From Opisthorchis felineus (lineage: Eukaryota; Platyhelminthes; Trematoda; Opisthorchiida; Opisthorchiidae): a stretch of DNA of 64,000 bases. Both the position numbers and the translations under genes were made by a program. Below the pieces are notes generated by a model. That model had not been told where the DNA came from and ran no database searches. It saw nothing but the letters and a program-made list of their open reading frames with translations. Where the stretch lies: positions 146,790-210,789 of the forward strand of contig SJOL01009857.1 of assembly GCA_004794785.1 (NCBI GenBank). Direction: 5' to 3'. Shown one piece after another: positions 23,601 to 33,515 of this stretch (its first letter is position 1; each line of letters opens with the position of its first letter).

Positions 23601-24340
23601 AGAGTACACAGTTTTATCCTGGCTCGACCTACATTCCAAAAAATTACTCATTCAATCGATAAGTAGTGCTGAATATCCTACGACAAACAAATCACATATC
23701 TACCGTTCAGTTTAGTAAGGAACCGAGTAGAAATGTAGGAGGTTTAGCTCACTCCGGTCCACAACAACGTGGCGTTAAGCTCGATATTCATAACGAATCT
23801 TGAATATAGACCCAGACACATATAGTGCGAAATAAAAGACAGTGTTATTGAACAGGACTGGGACACGTGACGTTTGCATTGTGTGCCTAGGTACATGTCC
23901 AAAATTTTCTAAATTCTTGTTTCTCCTATATGAAATTGAAACCAACGTTCTTTGGAAACCCGGATGATATCTCGCTGCAGAATTTGCTTTAGGGGTTCTC
24001 TAGCGGCGATGACGGACATCAACTGTTGATCCACTGAGCAGATGTGTGGCGAATCAACGTGACCTCAGGTGTAAGTGTGTGGCGATAAGCCATGTACTGG
24101 GTAGTTCATTTGGTATGTCACTCGGTCAGTGAGCAACCAGTTACGGATTCCACTTCCCTCCAGGGACGGTTTTTCCGGTGTTCTGTCAGCCCTTGGAGAC
24201 TGGCAGCAGCTCAGGCACTACCCTCAGTTTCAACTGTTGGGTCGAGAATGAGATAATGAGAGATGGCGTCGATGTTTGACCTCACGCCTATCCGTGGCTG
24301 TCAACGGTCATAAAAGAGTCATCCAACTACGGGCAAAATA
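20670..24340. other. no gene recognised
   Basis: Scattered short frames only. Two are mildly protein-like (minus 21620-21375, reading LFYLLKRDQFLEGMRTALEW and ending just before an AATAAA at 21365-21360; minus 23589-23335). Neither has a clear splice partner or a recognisable domain, so I do not call genes. Confidence 0.4.
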
Positions 24341-24356
24341 TCAGTTCTCGTGAAAA

Positions 24357-24610
24357 ATGCTCAAGTCTGTATGTGGCCAGTTCAAAGCACGGTCTCTCAC
24401 TGCTGAACTGCAACAAACCTTCCTCTGGAATGGGGCTCTAAGGAGTGGTATGGTTCCTTGCACTAATCCTGCCCTATTGCAAGTAGGTCAGAAACGATAG
24501 CGCTTTTCCAGGCAAGTACCGATCGTTGACTTGGCAGATACTCGAGCCCTGATGCATGCAGCTGGTTACCAGATCGATCACCCTGCGATTTATGCTGCCT
24601 TGGTTGCAAT
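24357..24610 (+). CDS. possible exons of an unrecognised gene
   Basis: From ATG at 24357 a protein-like frame runs to 24482 (MLKSVCGQFKARSLTAELQQ at its start), ending at a GTAGGT donor. A second protein-like block begins near 24512 after TTTTCCAG and reads QVPIVDLADTRALMHAAGYQ onward to 24610, followed by a GTGAGT donor. The intervening 29 bases could be a very small intron, but the two frames do not join in phase with that boundary, so either the model is wrong or the copy carries a frameshift. No domain recognised. The case rests on the protein-like composition of both blocks and their donors. Confidence 0.3.
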
Positions 24611-24619
24611 GTGAGTCAA

Positions 24620-26265
24620 AAGCTACAGAACTGACCTCTGCATTCAACATGATTAGTTGATCAGGAACTGGAACAGAATCAGATTCAAGACCAACTTACC
24701 TGTAGAAGAGAAAAGAGATCAAGCCGTCAAGTTTGTCATCTCTGAATGTATCAAGACAGTGTATGATTCAGAACCCCGTGGAATCAGTCCACGGTTTTTC
24801 CTACTGTGCCTAGTATTAGCATGTAGATGTGACGTGGCATGCATGTGACGATGACCAAAGCACTGGTTCATATTATTATGGGATACATGTATGCGAATAG
24901 ATAGATATGCTTATATTGCCCCACATATAACCTCTCCAGATAGGGTTATCCGGCTAGGACTATACAAGGTGCTCGACTGCTTAATAGTTTGGATCGGCAG
25001 TCGTCGTCGTCGTTGTTAAAACCACCACGCACTTTACCACATGTGTAGATACTCCAAGATGTTTTTGTAGAACTTTTTGTTCCCAAGTTTTAAACAATGA
25101 TCCGTCAGGAAACTTGAACTGCTTCAATGGAAATTTAAAAATATCTGGATGCTGTGTTACAACGCCTTGAAGGTGTCCACTGCTTTGGGTTTCATGACAA
25201 AGGTTGAGCATCCATTTGGACATCTTAACTGCAAATCGAATAGTCTTCAGACTTCTGTAAAGACAATTTACGGCATTTGTACAGTCACCTTAGAAACGTT
25301 ATCGAACATTTTGTGGAAAAATACCAGGTCGTACAGGCTTGAATAAAGTGTGGAAATCTCTGACCCTCATGCCTTCAAGAAATATGACTGGATACACTGG
25401 TAATCTCAATTTCGATTCCGGCTTCTTGTGCTGTGGTTGACTGTAACCAAAAGCATTTCAGTTCCAACTGTCAAATAGGTTTTCCATATCACGTTGAAAA
25501 AACAGCGTAAAAGATTGACTGGGAATAGAACATTATGAAAGCAAATGCACCATCTGGAATTTCCTGTACTCCACGAAGTGTGGGCTCGTTAACCTATGCT
25601 AGCTTCACCGTTTATTTTTTTCCGGATATTCCCAAGGTAAACTGATGTGGGCGATGACAACTTGCTTCATAGTAAAAGTACAGATCATTACGATAAGCAC
25701 CAATCAGCCAGTCTTATCTGCCCACCAGCCGAGCCAAGTTTTTTATGCACACGATGTTCATCCCCAGGATTAGCAAGTTTGTTCGATGACCAACTAGCTA
25801 CTTGCGTGACTGCTGTTGCATAGCGTTTCGGTTGTGCTGAACCAGTTTCGGGACATTCACAAGAGAGCTAAGCTCCTCGCTCACACCACATTGTGGTGGT
25901 TCATTGCTAGACCAAGCTAGGGGAAGCTAAACAGGGTATGGTCCACCACCGCTTTGTCACAAACCAAAGAATTTTCTGCTGCAACGTGAGAATGATACGA
26001 TGCTTACTTTGCTCCTGCCGTGGGACACAGAAACAAGGCGAAGAATCTGTGCAGAAAATAATACCCAATCAGATCCCCTGCCTGAAGTAACAATAACCTA
26101 GTGCATCTGCCTCTCAGGTCTCTCTCTTCAAATTTGACTTCCTGTTTGTTGTCTCTGACGTCTGCTTCTGTTTTTATCCGCTTAAATAGTCACACCTCTC
26201 ATAGCGCCTCCAGTGAGCGTTATTTTCTGTTTGTTTACACCTGGCAAATACTCGAAGCTTGCTGC
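24620..26265. other. no gene recognised
   Basis: Short frames and one short GTCGTCGTCGTC-type run near 25000. Nothing else recognisable. Confidence 0.4.
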
Positions 26266-26273
26266 CACCTACT

Positions 26274-26486
26274 CTACTCCGCCTTTCTGCCACCTAAGGC
26301 AGCCAAACAAAGAATGCCTCCAAGCATGCCCATTTCAGTAGTTCCCTTAAGGAATTCAATCTCCTGAGTGTCTTCCAGAATTTTCCGAAACGATGTTACA
26401 CCATTCTTAACTCTCCACACTTCAGCTACTTGAGCAGCAATTTTCTGCTGCGTTTTGTACTCAATCTCAAGGCGTTTTGTCGTAAC
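26274..26486 (-). CDS. terminal exon of an unrecognised small protein
   Basis: On the minus strand an exon beginning after CCATTTAG (26487-26488) encodes 70 residues and a TAG. It starts VTTKRLEIEYKTQQKIAAQV, continues AEVWRVKNGVTSFRKILEDT and ends with a glycine-rich hydrophobic segment GMLGGILCLAALGG then RKAE. The composition (charged helical stretch then a hydrophobic C-terminus) looks like a real small, possibly membrane-attached or mitochondrial protein; that is inference. Just upstream, 26575-26488 is open in another frame (RIPVEKLTVYEKKSALDEWR), suggesting a preceding exon, but I could not find an in-phase join. No family assigned. Confidence 0.4.
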   Translation of the reverse strand, partial: VTTKRLEIEYKTQQKIAAQVAEVWRVKNGVTSFRKILEDTQEIEFLKGTTEMGMLGGILCLAALGGRKAE

Positions 26487-26599
26487 CTAAATGGTCCTGT
26501 CAACGGCCGCCATTCATCTAAAGCGGATTTTTTTTCATACACAGTGAGCTTCTCGACGGGAATTCTTGTGCTACTTAATTTTTCCGGTTAAGCGTTCAC

Positions 26600-27640
26600 G
26601 TCTCTGCAGTGCGACTCTACAGGCTGACTAAACCACACCCCTAGCCGACCTTGATATCAGCTGTTTAGCTGCGCACTCTGATTGGTGTGCTAAAATCACT
26701 CTTCGATCGATACGCCTGTTTGCTTGTGCACACGCCCAAACCGGCTTTAGGTCGCATGTGAACAGCTGCGAGAATTTGCATGCAGTCGTGATTTCTAACA
26801 TCAAAGCACCTAAGACATGATGTCCGAATGAGTTTTTTAGGTCATGCAACCGGGGGTTGGAGTGAGCGAACGACGTGGAGCAAACTGTCGACACTACACT
26901 TGTCTAGGACTGTATCGACTATCGGCCCATTGCTTTTATCGGTCCACCGGTCTGAGTGTTTTCGCGCTCAACCGACGTAGGCAGCCTATCAGAATGACGG
27001 GTAAATTGTGCACACTAGTTTTTAACCTCACAAAAGACGGTTGACAGTGATCAGAATCCGAAAAGGGAGTGAGTAGAGATTTGTGCACCTGTTACAACGC
27101 TAACCACAAACGAGTTGCTAATCGTCTTATTTTCACTACGGAGCAAAGCCTTTTTGGATTCACTTGCGTCATAACCGTCGCCAGGTTGGCTTCAAAAGTG
27201 AGAGTAAAAGCGCACCCGATTGTCTTGCATGGGGTGTTGAGAGCTAGTGAGGGAGCTGACGAATCACCTCAGTCCATAGGAGTTAGAACAACTGTGCATT
27301 TACTGCACCCTTCGCTTAAAACCTACCAGGATGGCCTTGCTGTCATACAGTACAGTAAATAAAACGTACGTTGGAAGAGCTCAAGTAAACATGCTTGACG
27401 CTGGTCCGTATCTAACATCACATGGAAGTGAATCCAGCCAAAGGACCCAAGGTGCTGTCATGCATAGAAGTATCAATGTTGATTATGCTGTGACAGCCAA
27501 GTGGATAACTGAAGAGATTGATCGAATATCTACTGTTTGGCTTTCCGAACCACCAAGCTCCGTCGGTCTTTATTAAAGAATAATATATTCGTAGTTATTA
27601 CGCTTTACCAGGGCGATCGGACCACGGTGTTTTTGAAAGC
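26600..27640. other. no gene recognised
   Basis: Contains three moderately long + strand frames (66, 97 and 81 codons between 26844 and 27576) without recognised content or joins. It could be the 5' flank of the minus-strand exon at 26.3-26.5 kb. Confidence 0.35.
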
Positions 27641-27649
27641 GGCTCTCTT

Positions 27650-29110
27650 GGGGGAAATCTCATCTCCCAATTTGCATAAAATTTTTGGCCCGGGTCAATT
27701 AGCTCTTTTCAGGGGCAATCTCTTTGGGGCAAAAAGCGGTTCCTGGGGGAGTAGGCGTCGTGGACACTTTGTGAGTCATATTCGGCCAACGTCGTATCCC
27801 AGGCGCGGTTATTGATTTACTATCTTCACCAGCTTTCTTACGCAGGAAGTATGTTAAGCATACCGTACGACAGGTAATTGCAAGTGCATTCCAAGTCTGC
27901 CAATGATCCCGGAGTTCCCATCCGGGAGTACGGTAATTGCCAGGGCGACTGGAGTCGACCGGTAAAAGATTCCGTGCTCCCTGGCCAAGTGATTGGCTAA
28001 CCAGATCCCGATAGTCTATAGCCGACATATGACTGGGCGAAGAGAGCTCTGCGTGGAAAACGCCCCTCTGGCATAACTACATGACCTAACCAGCGCAACC
28101 TATGGAGCGTAACCAGTTGATCTATTGAGGGGTAATTGCTTTTCCTGAAAGCCATCCGGCATACTTCAGCATTATTTATTCGAAGTTCCGATTGGACCCG
28201 TGCGGTGCTTTGGTGACACTGATAGTCCAGCACAGAATCTTCGAAGCTCTGGCCATGGCCTTCCCGATTTGGTAGGCGATTTCACCATTCACCAGCCCAT
28301 CGCGACTCATGCAGTGTCCAAATGGATGGACCACAGAAATTCGTTCATATGCAACTAAGAGGTATAGCTTTGACGCTACCTAGTCTTTTAGTGGCACTTT
28401 ACACTGTCCAGGTATAGAGTACATATCTAGCCATAAAGAAGAATTATCTAGGTTGGTCAAACCATTTGGAATTTTTTGAACGTCTACTCCAACAACGGTG
28501 GTGTAGTCAGCGTACTCAACGTTTTTGAGCAGACGTCCCATGAGCACTTCTAGCCTCGAGGTTATAGGTACTGGTAAAGAAGATCCAAGCAGCATAGCGA
28601 CTACGAAGTTGAAGAGGAAGGGTGACAGACAGTATGCTCCCTGAGACCACTGAATTTGGATGAAATTGGACATGTGGACATGTACGTGTCTACAGAAGGA
28701 AGCCAATAGAGTCTTTGTAAGGAATAAGAATTAGGAGGGACACCCTTCATTGACATACGAAAAAAGAGGCCTTCTAATCAAGAAATACATCTGAAGTGAT
28801 GGTATAAAGTAGGGATACGGTCGGTGAAGGCTTGGCCATGACAAAACGCAACTTGTTTCTCATGAAGTGATCAATCTGCGTAGGATGACACTAGAGAGCA
28901 ACCGGGAAGCTGATACCTTGGGGGTACCCGCAAGATGACCTTGCACCCTTTTAGACTGAAGAAATCACCATCGAAGCGGTCCGTTCTGTCGTTTTTATCT
29001 TCATTCCAGATATTTTGGAGTAAGGCAGTACGGCTAGCTGCATGGACAGTGCAGGATGAAAACCCTCTGGACTGGGTGCTTTGCTGCGTTGAGGTAATAC
29101 TTTATCAATG
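27650..29110 (-). mobile_element. decayed non-LTR retrotransposon (reverse transcriptase fragment)
   Basis: Reading the minus strand from about 29000: MKGVPPNSYSLQRL, then WSQGAYCLSPFLFNFVVAML (block around the GxxQGxxLSP motif), NVEYADYTTVVGVDVQKI (the YADD box mutated to YADY), then RINNAEVCRMAFRKSN, LVTLHRLRWLGHVVMPEGRF and PRRALFAQ at 28233-28030. This is the order of an RTE/Jockey-like LINE reverse transcriptase with its C-terminal WLGHVxRMP block. Stops and frameshifts throughout show it is dead. The family is shared with the 34.9-kb fragment and related to the 50-52 kb element. Confidence 0.85.
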
Positions 29111-29119
29111 AGGAACTAA

Positions 29120-30250
29120 AACTTGTGTACTTCTAGAGGTTAATTTGATACGGACCAGATGAACTGTTTTTTTTCGGTGTTCAGTACACCTTTCAAAACG
29201 ATGTTTCTGTAAATCAAATGAGATTCAGTTCTTTTGGTAGATCGTTTCGCTAACATCATCCGTCTTCGGACCTGCTGGAATAGTTGGAATAGCGCGAGAT
29301 GATTTCCCGCCGCGAAGGTTTTCCGGCTGGGTTTCCGTTATCCACCAATGTTCTCTGTAAATCCTCAGGTTCCTCAGTGGATGTGCTTGGTTATCATAAC
29401 TGCTGCTTACTGTTGCGGTTGTCCTGGAATCAATGACAGCTGCCGATCGTGAGGACATCCAGCGTTCACTGAGGTATGGAGGAAGAAGGCTTCAAAAATT
29501 GTGAGCACAGCTTCGTTCACATTTTTGCACTTGCCGCTTAGTCCTCATTATTATTACCGGCTTATTTCCGAAATCCTTCTAGCCGTCTCAAGCTTATGTT
29601 GTTGGGATACAGAAACCCTTCGGAAGTGATGAGATGAGTAGCTTTGCATCACCTGACATACTCGCGATGCAAAGTGTACCCGAACAATCTCAGTCTCTAG
29701 GAGGAGTGGTAGTGCTGAACTGAAACCCTCCACCAGTGGCCGATCACCACACGATCCTAGTCCACAGCTGGTTGGTTACTGATCGCCTCCAGGTAACACA
29801 TTGCGAGCGCTTGTGCTGAAAGTTTGTATTGGCTACAGACAAATTATTTTCAGCACGCCATTAGAGAAGTCACTCTGCATTCTATATAGAACATCTAGTC
29901 GGATGGCAATATAGGTGTCATTCGAAAATAGTCATATCACCCGACAGAACCACAAGGTGCTTCTTACTGACCGAGGTAGAATTGGCCGATCTTGGCATAA
30001 ACCAAATGTTTTCAGCTTCAGAGCTGTCGTCTGTAGCAACGCATGTTGATACAACAGCGAAACATCGTTTACGGCATGGAGATGTACTTGATTTAATGAA
30101 GCAGACCACCCAGCCAGCTACTGAAAACATCTGAACAATGTTCATTTGTGATTTGATTACATCGATACAGCACCACCAGCATCACCATTTTGATCCCACT
30201 GAGAAACACTTGATTTATTGACTCACGTGACAGGCCACAACTGATACTGC
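29120..30250. other. no gene recognised
   Basis: Includes two protein-like but unassigned minus-strand frames (29458-29225 and 30145-29918) with no clear splice sites. Confidence 0.35.
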
Positions 30251-30253
30251 GCT

Positions 30254-30616
30254 ATGCATAATTCCTGCTCTGGCATGCTGCCCTACTTGATCACAATTGC
30301 CGTATTGGGATCGGTTTATTTATGTTTGGTCTATAGCGTTAACGGAACCGTGTCAGCTACTTCGTGTTGGTGGATCGATATAACAGAACTCGGTTATTTT
30401 TTGAATGTGTTTTTATCTACCGTGTCCCCTCTAGACGTAAATCCAAACCAAACACATTGGTTATTGGATTGTGACATGGAAAGGTAGGAGAATCCAGATT
30501 TCGTAAATATTTCTTATTTATATAGTATTGTAGACAAATGCGTCCAGTTATTCCTCCGCCATGTGGAGGTGTTCAAGGGAAATATTATCAGAAAACGTAC
30601 GGTTAAGGACGAATGA
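30254..30616 (+). CDS. small putative secreted or membrane protein, two exons
   Basis: ATG at 30254 follows an in-frame TGA four codons upstream. Exon 1 (30254-30483) ends at a GTAGGA donor, a 42-base A+T-rich intron ends TTATATAG, and exon 2 (30526-30616) continues in phase to TGA, giving 106 residues. An AATAAA follows at 30680. The N-terminus (MHNSCSGMLPYLITIAVLGS then VYLCLVYSVNG) looks like a signal peptide or signal anchor. An N-glycosylation-like NGT follows, then a second hydrophobic patch (ELGYFLNVFLSTV), four later cysteines and a basic tail (NIIRKRTVKDE). Correct phase, a mini-intron of the size seen in the two firm genes, and a nearby poly(A) signal support a real gene. No family recognised. 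Confidence 0.45.
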
Positions 30617-30679
30617 GTCGGTACCATTGGTTGAACAGGCAATCTATTCACACTATCTATTCATACTCCATGGATGAAA

Positions 30680-30685
30680 AATAAA
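30680..30685 (+). terminator. AATAAA poly(A) signal
   Basis: Canonical AATAAA 64 bases after the stop codon of the small two-exon gene at 30254-30616. The position is compatible with a short 3' untranslated region. Confidence 0.45.
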
Positions 30686-30689
30686 CTTT

Positions 30690-31395
30690 ATTCAATCCTC
30701 AACTTGTACATAGTTCCTCGTATCTTTTACCACACATCAAGATATCGATGGTCTCAGTTTTTTCTGAATCATAGCCACCGCTGATTTCGCTAACACTGGG
30801 GATTTCATTATCACGAGATGAAACCGATCCAGGTGATTGCCCAAAACAGTTACGCCATGGTTACACCTGAGCATTTAATTCAAATTAATTTTGATGTCAG
30901 CTACATCATACCCAGACATGGCCAGTTCACACTATCTGATAGAATTCCTGGACGTTGAAGAAGCGGTTTGCCAAGACTGAGGGAGGGACATGCAAACTGT
31001 CAGGAAACGGATCAAAGGAAGGGAGGATTGCTGAAACAGCAGATTAACAAAGGACTAGTCTACCAACTCCAGAACAGCTATTTTCACGCAGATATGCACC
31101 GGAAATCAACTAATCTTTTTCGTTACGATTATCCTTCCCAAATTCGTTGACTTACTACTTTGATGTAATTGCATTCATTCTGAGGGATTCAGGATCAAAG
31201 TTTGCAATAGATCGGCGGTCTAGTTATCAACATACCGAAAAATATCAACAAATTTCTAGTCACCCAAGAGTAGTAAAGACAGTCACGTAATCTGTGTGTG
31301 ACCACCGAGCGAATTAAGTCGCGATTCAATTGAGTCATTGATGTTGCCCTGATTTTTTCGCGTCAACTACCGAGTTGCATGCAAAAGATTCAGAG
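30690..31395. other. no gene recognised
   Basis: Short frames only; no shared repeat noticed. Confidence 0.4.
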
Positions 31396-31399
31396 ATTT

Positions 31400-31770
31400 G
31401 GACAAATAGTTGCATTTGCATATCAATTTGGTTTTCACGGGAGAGTCAGCTGAATCTTTCGATTATGCTATTCCTCCACTGAACATACTGCACAAAGGCC
31501 GCCTCATATTACATTTGGAACGATATTTGAGATATCGCAGTATATTTTCATAAAGGAAACTACTCACGAGGTTGCTGAAACTTTTTGACAACCCACGACC
31601 GGTTTCGCCCTTCCTGGGGCTCATCAGGTAGGCACAGTCCTTGAGTTTCCATCAACCTTATGCTCTACCTGAGCCCAAATTGGACTGATTTCCCCAAATA
31701 CTCTCATTCGCATATGAATTTGATTTTCACAGGAGACCCAGCTGAATCTCTCGTTTATGATATTCAGAAG
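31400..31770 (-). repeat. 292-base hammerhead repeat, about 1.2 tandem units (retrozyme-like)
   Basis: GCATATCAATTTGGTTTTCAC at 31418 recurs as GCATATGAATTTGATTTTCA at 31710, followed in both places by a GGGAGA/CAGCTGAATCTNTCG block and a TATGATATTC-like block. This defines a direct repeat with a period of 292 bases: one full unit and the start of the next. On the minus strand the unit carries a complete hammerhead at 31632-31592. There is no open reading frame of note. Tandem, non-coding, ribozyme-bearing units of this size resemble the schistosome Sm-alpha element and animal small retrozymes, which are copied from circular or multimeric RNA by a reverse transcriptase supplied by another element. 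That mechanism is an inference here. Confidence 0.8.
31592..31632 (-). ncRNA. type I hammerhead ribozyme, all core bases intact
   Basis: On the minus strand, in order: CCTAC (stem I 3' strand), CTGATGA, GCCC-CAGGAA-GGGC (stem II, four pairs), GAAA, the palindrome ACCGGT (stem III, A15.1 to U16.1), C (cleavage nucleotide), then GTGGG (stem I 5' strand). CCTAC pairs with GTGGG, with one G-U pair. Every invariant core position matches. Cleavage would fall between positions 31597 and 31596. Because stem III is closed by a palindrome without loop, efficient folding probably needs two units (a dimer), which fits the tandem arrangement. Confidence 0.85.
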
Positions 31771-31779
31771 TTCTTCATT

Positions 31780-32002
31780 TTTTCACGAAGAACTTAAGCG
31801 CAGTAACGTAGTTCAAACGGGGTGAAAACATATTCGCTTTCATCATCATCATCATCATCATCATCGACAGCATGACATCAGTGTTCAACACCAATGCTTC
31901 GCTACCGTGCGTATTCGCTTTAGTCGCGCAGACAGTAACCCTCTCTGGTATGGCTGCGTTGCGTGTTTGCAGACCTCGAAAGTCGGGCTTTGTGCATCTC
32001 CA
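31780..32002 (-). mobile_element. non-LTR retrotransposon 3' end with (ATG)n tail
   Basis: On the minus strand this reads GCGAAGCATTGGTGTTGAAC, ACTGATGTCATGCTG and then (ATG)n at about 31865-31841. It matches the 3' end of the 50-52 kb element, which finishes with the same text and a long (GAT)n tract. The 5' side is interrupted by the inverted-repeat transposon at 32012. Confidence 0.75.
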
Positions 32003-32012
32003 CAAAATTCGA

Positions 32013-32454
32013 GCCGTTAGCACAGCCTTCCGTTCATCCAGTCCGCACACTGCGTGTCCTCACCGCAGTGCTCACGTACGCACCCGTGTGTGGCGCACAA
32101 ACCACTGAGTGGGGAACGATCGATGTTGCTCCACCCATGGGAATATGGGTGTGCGAAATGCAGGAATTCGATTTTCCTGTCACTCGGTCACCACGGTGTA
32201 CCAATACAGCTGAGTCAAGCAATCCAAAATGCACCACATTTTGGCTCTTTGTGGGAATGCAAAACAAACAGACCACCTGAACTGGATCGAACGACATGCT
32301 GGCTTAGCAGCGGATGCGGACAGATAGCAACACTTGACGAAATCAGGCTCACCAAACGGACGATCGATAGTTTTGGTTGGGTTGCGCTCTTATCCAAGAC
32401 CCAACGGCCGACAGCCAACCACCACCCTGGCACTGGAAGAGAAGAAAATTTGCG
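32013..32454 (+). repeat. left terminal inverted repeat
   Basis: Starts GCCGTTAGCACAGCC and ends GAAAATTTGCG. Complementary to 33505-33064 with five mismatches. Confidence 0.9.
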
Positions 32455-33063
32455 CTCGAACTGCAAGCGTTCCCGACAACATGACTCAACTAATCTTATC
32501 GATTGCAGTTTCAAGTTTGACCGTTAGTTGGACCGCAGCGTATTTTAACAACAAAGTGAGACGTTCCATAGAAAACTGGGAAATATTATGTAGTTTCGAC
32601 AGAAAATTTTAGGCTGTTTCGGAACACCTCGATCGTGGTCTGCCAGCTTCGAACAATAATTGGCAATCATCGTTCAGCATAGTCGAGACGCAAATTTTCA
32701 TATTGAGATTCGATAAATTGTGTTCCTTTCACTGAGTAATCAAGAGGATCTACATAATGTAGTTTTTCAGATGACGGGAAATTGTGAGGAATCCAGCGGT
32801 AGTAATGTTTTCATCATATATCACTCTGTTTTCAGCCTATGTGTAGGGTTTTGTGGCAAAATCTGGCCCAGAACACGAACATTTACTGGACACGGGATAA
32901 CACTAGACAACAATACAGTGACTACTTTTACACCTATCTACGAAGTAACTGGACAGCTTGTTGATGTTTATCAGAACGAAGATCATCCTTGCCACTGCAG
33001 AAGTCATCGGCATAAAGATCGACCAGTCTGAACTTTGTATTCAAATGCGATCCGTACAGGCCA

Positions 33064-33505
33064 CGCAAATTTTCTTCTCTTCCAGTGCCAGGGTGGTGGT
33101 TGGCTGTCGGCCTTTGGGTCTTGGATAAGAGCGCAACCCAACCAAAACTATCGATCGTCCATTTGGTGAGCCTGATTTCGTCAAGTGTTGCTATCTGTCC
33201 GCATCCGCTGCTAAGCCAGCATGTCGTTCGATCCAGTTCAGGTGGTCTGTTTGTTTTGCATTCCCACAAAGAGCCAAAATGTGGTGCATTTTGGATTGCT
33301 TGACTCAGCTGCATTGGTATACCGTGGTGACCGAGTGACAGGAAAATCGAATTCCTGCATTTCGCACACCCATATTCCCATGGGTGGAGCAACATCGATC
33401 GTTCCCCACTCAGTGGTGTGTGCGCCACACACGGGTGCGTACGTGAGCACTGCGGTGAGGACACGCAGTGTGCGGACTGGATGAACGGAAGGCTGTGCTA
33501 ACGGC
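33064..33505 (-). repeat. right terminal inverted repeat
   Basis: Begins CGCAAATTTTC and ends GGCTGTGCTAACGGC on the + strand. Inverted copy of 32013-32454 of exactly equal length. Confidence 0.9.
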
Positions 33506-33515
33506 GCAAAGTTCG

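Larger units (their letters stand above)
32012..33506. mobile_element. non-autonomous DNA transposon with 442-base terminal inverted repeats (Mutator-like)
   Basis: The sequence 32013-32454 recurs inverted at 33505-33064. Both arms are 442 bases with no length difference, and I count five substitutions, so about 99 percent identity. The 609-base centre (32455-33063) has no transposase; its longest frame is 103 codons without a recognised domain. The element is flanked by CAAAATTCG (32003-32011) and CAAAGTTCG (33507-33515), a 9-base direct repeat with one mismatch. Very long terminal repeats plus a 9-base target duplication are the signature of Mutator-like elements. Open frames on opposite strands in the arms are mirror images of each other and not separate genes. 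The low arm divergence suggests a recent insertion or ongoing arm conversion. A simple inverted duplication is the alternative. Confidence 0.75.

Noticed and set aside
23335..23662. Overlapping frames on both strands suggesting a coding exon
   Set aside because: One minus-strand frame is mildly protein-like, but there is no start, acceptor or domain, and upstream stops close it off.
32054..33464. Long open frames on both strands (157 and 176 codons) that look like a duplicated gene
   Set aside because: They lie in the two arms of the inverted repeat and are mirror copies; no domain is recognised and the frames end differently at the arm boundaries.
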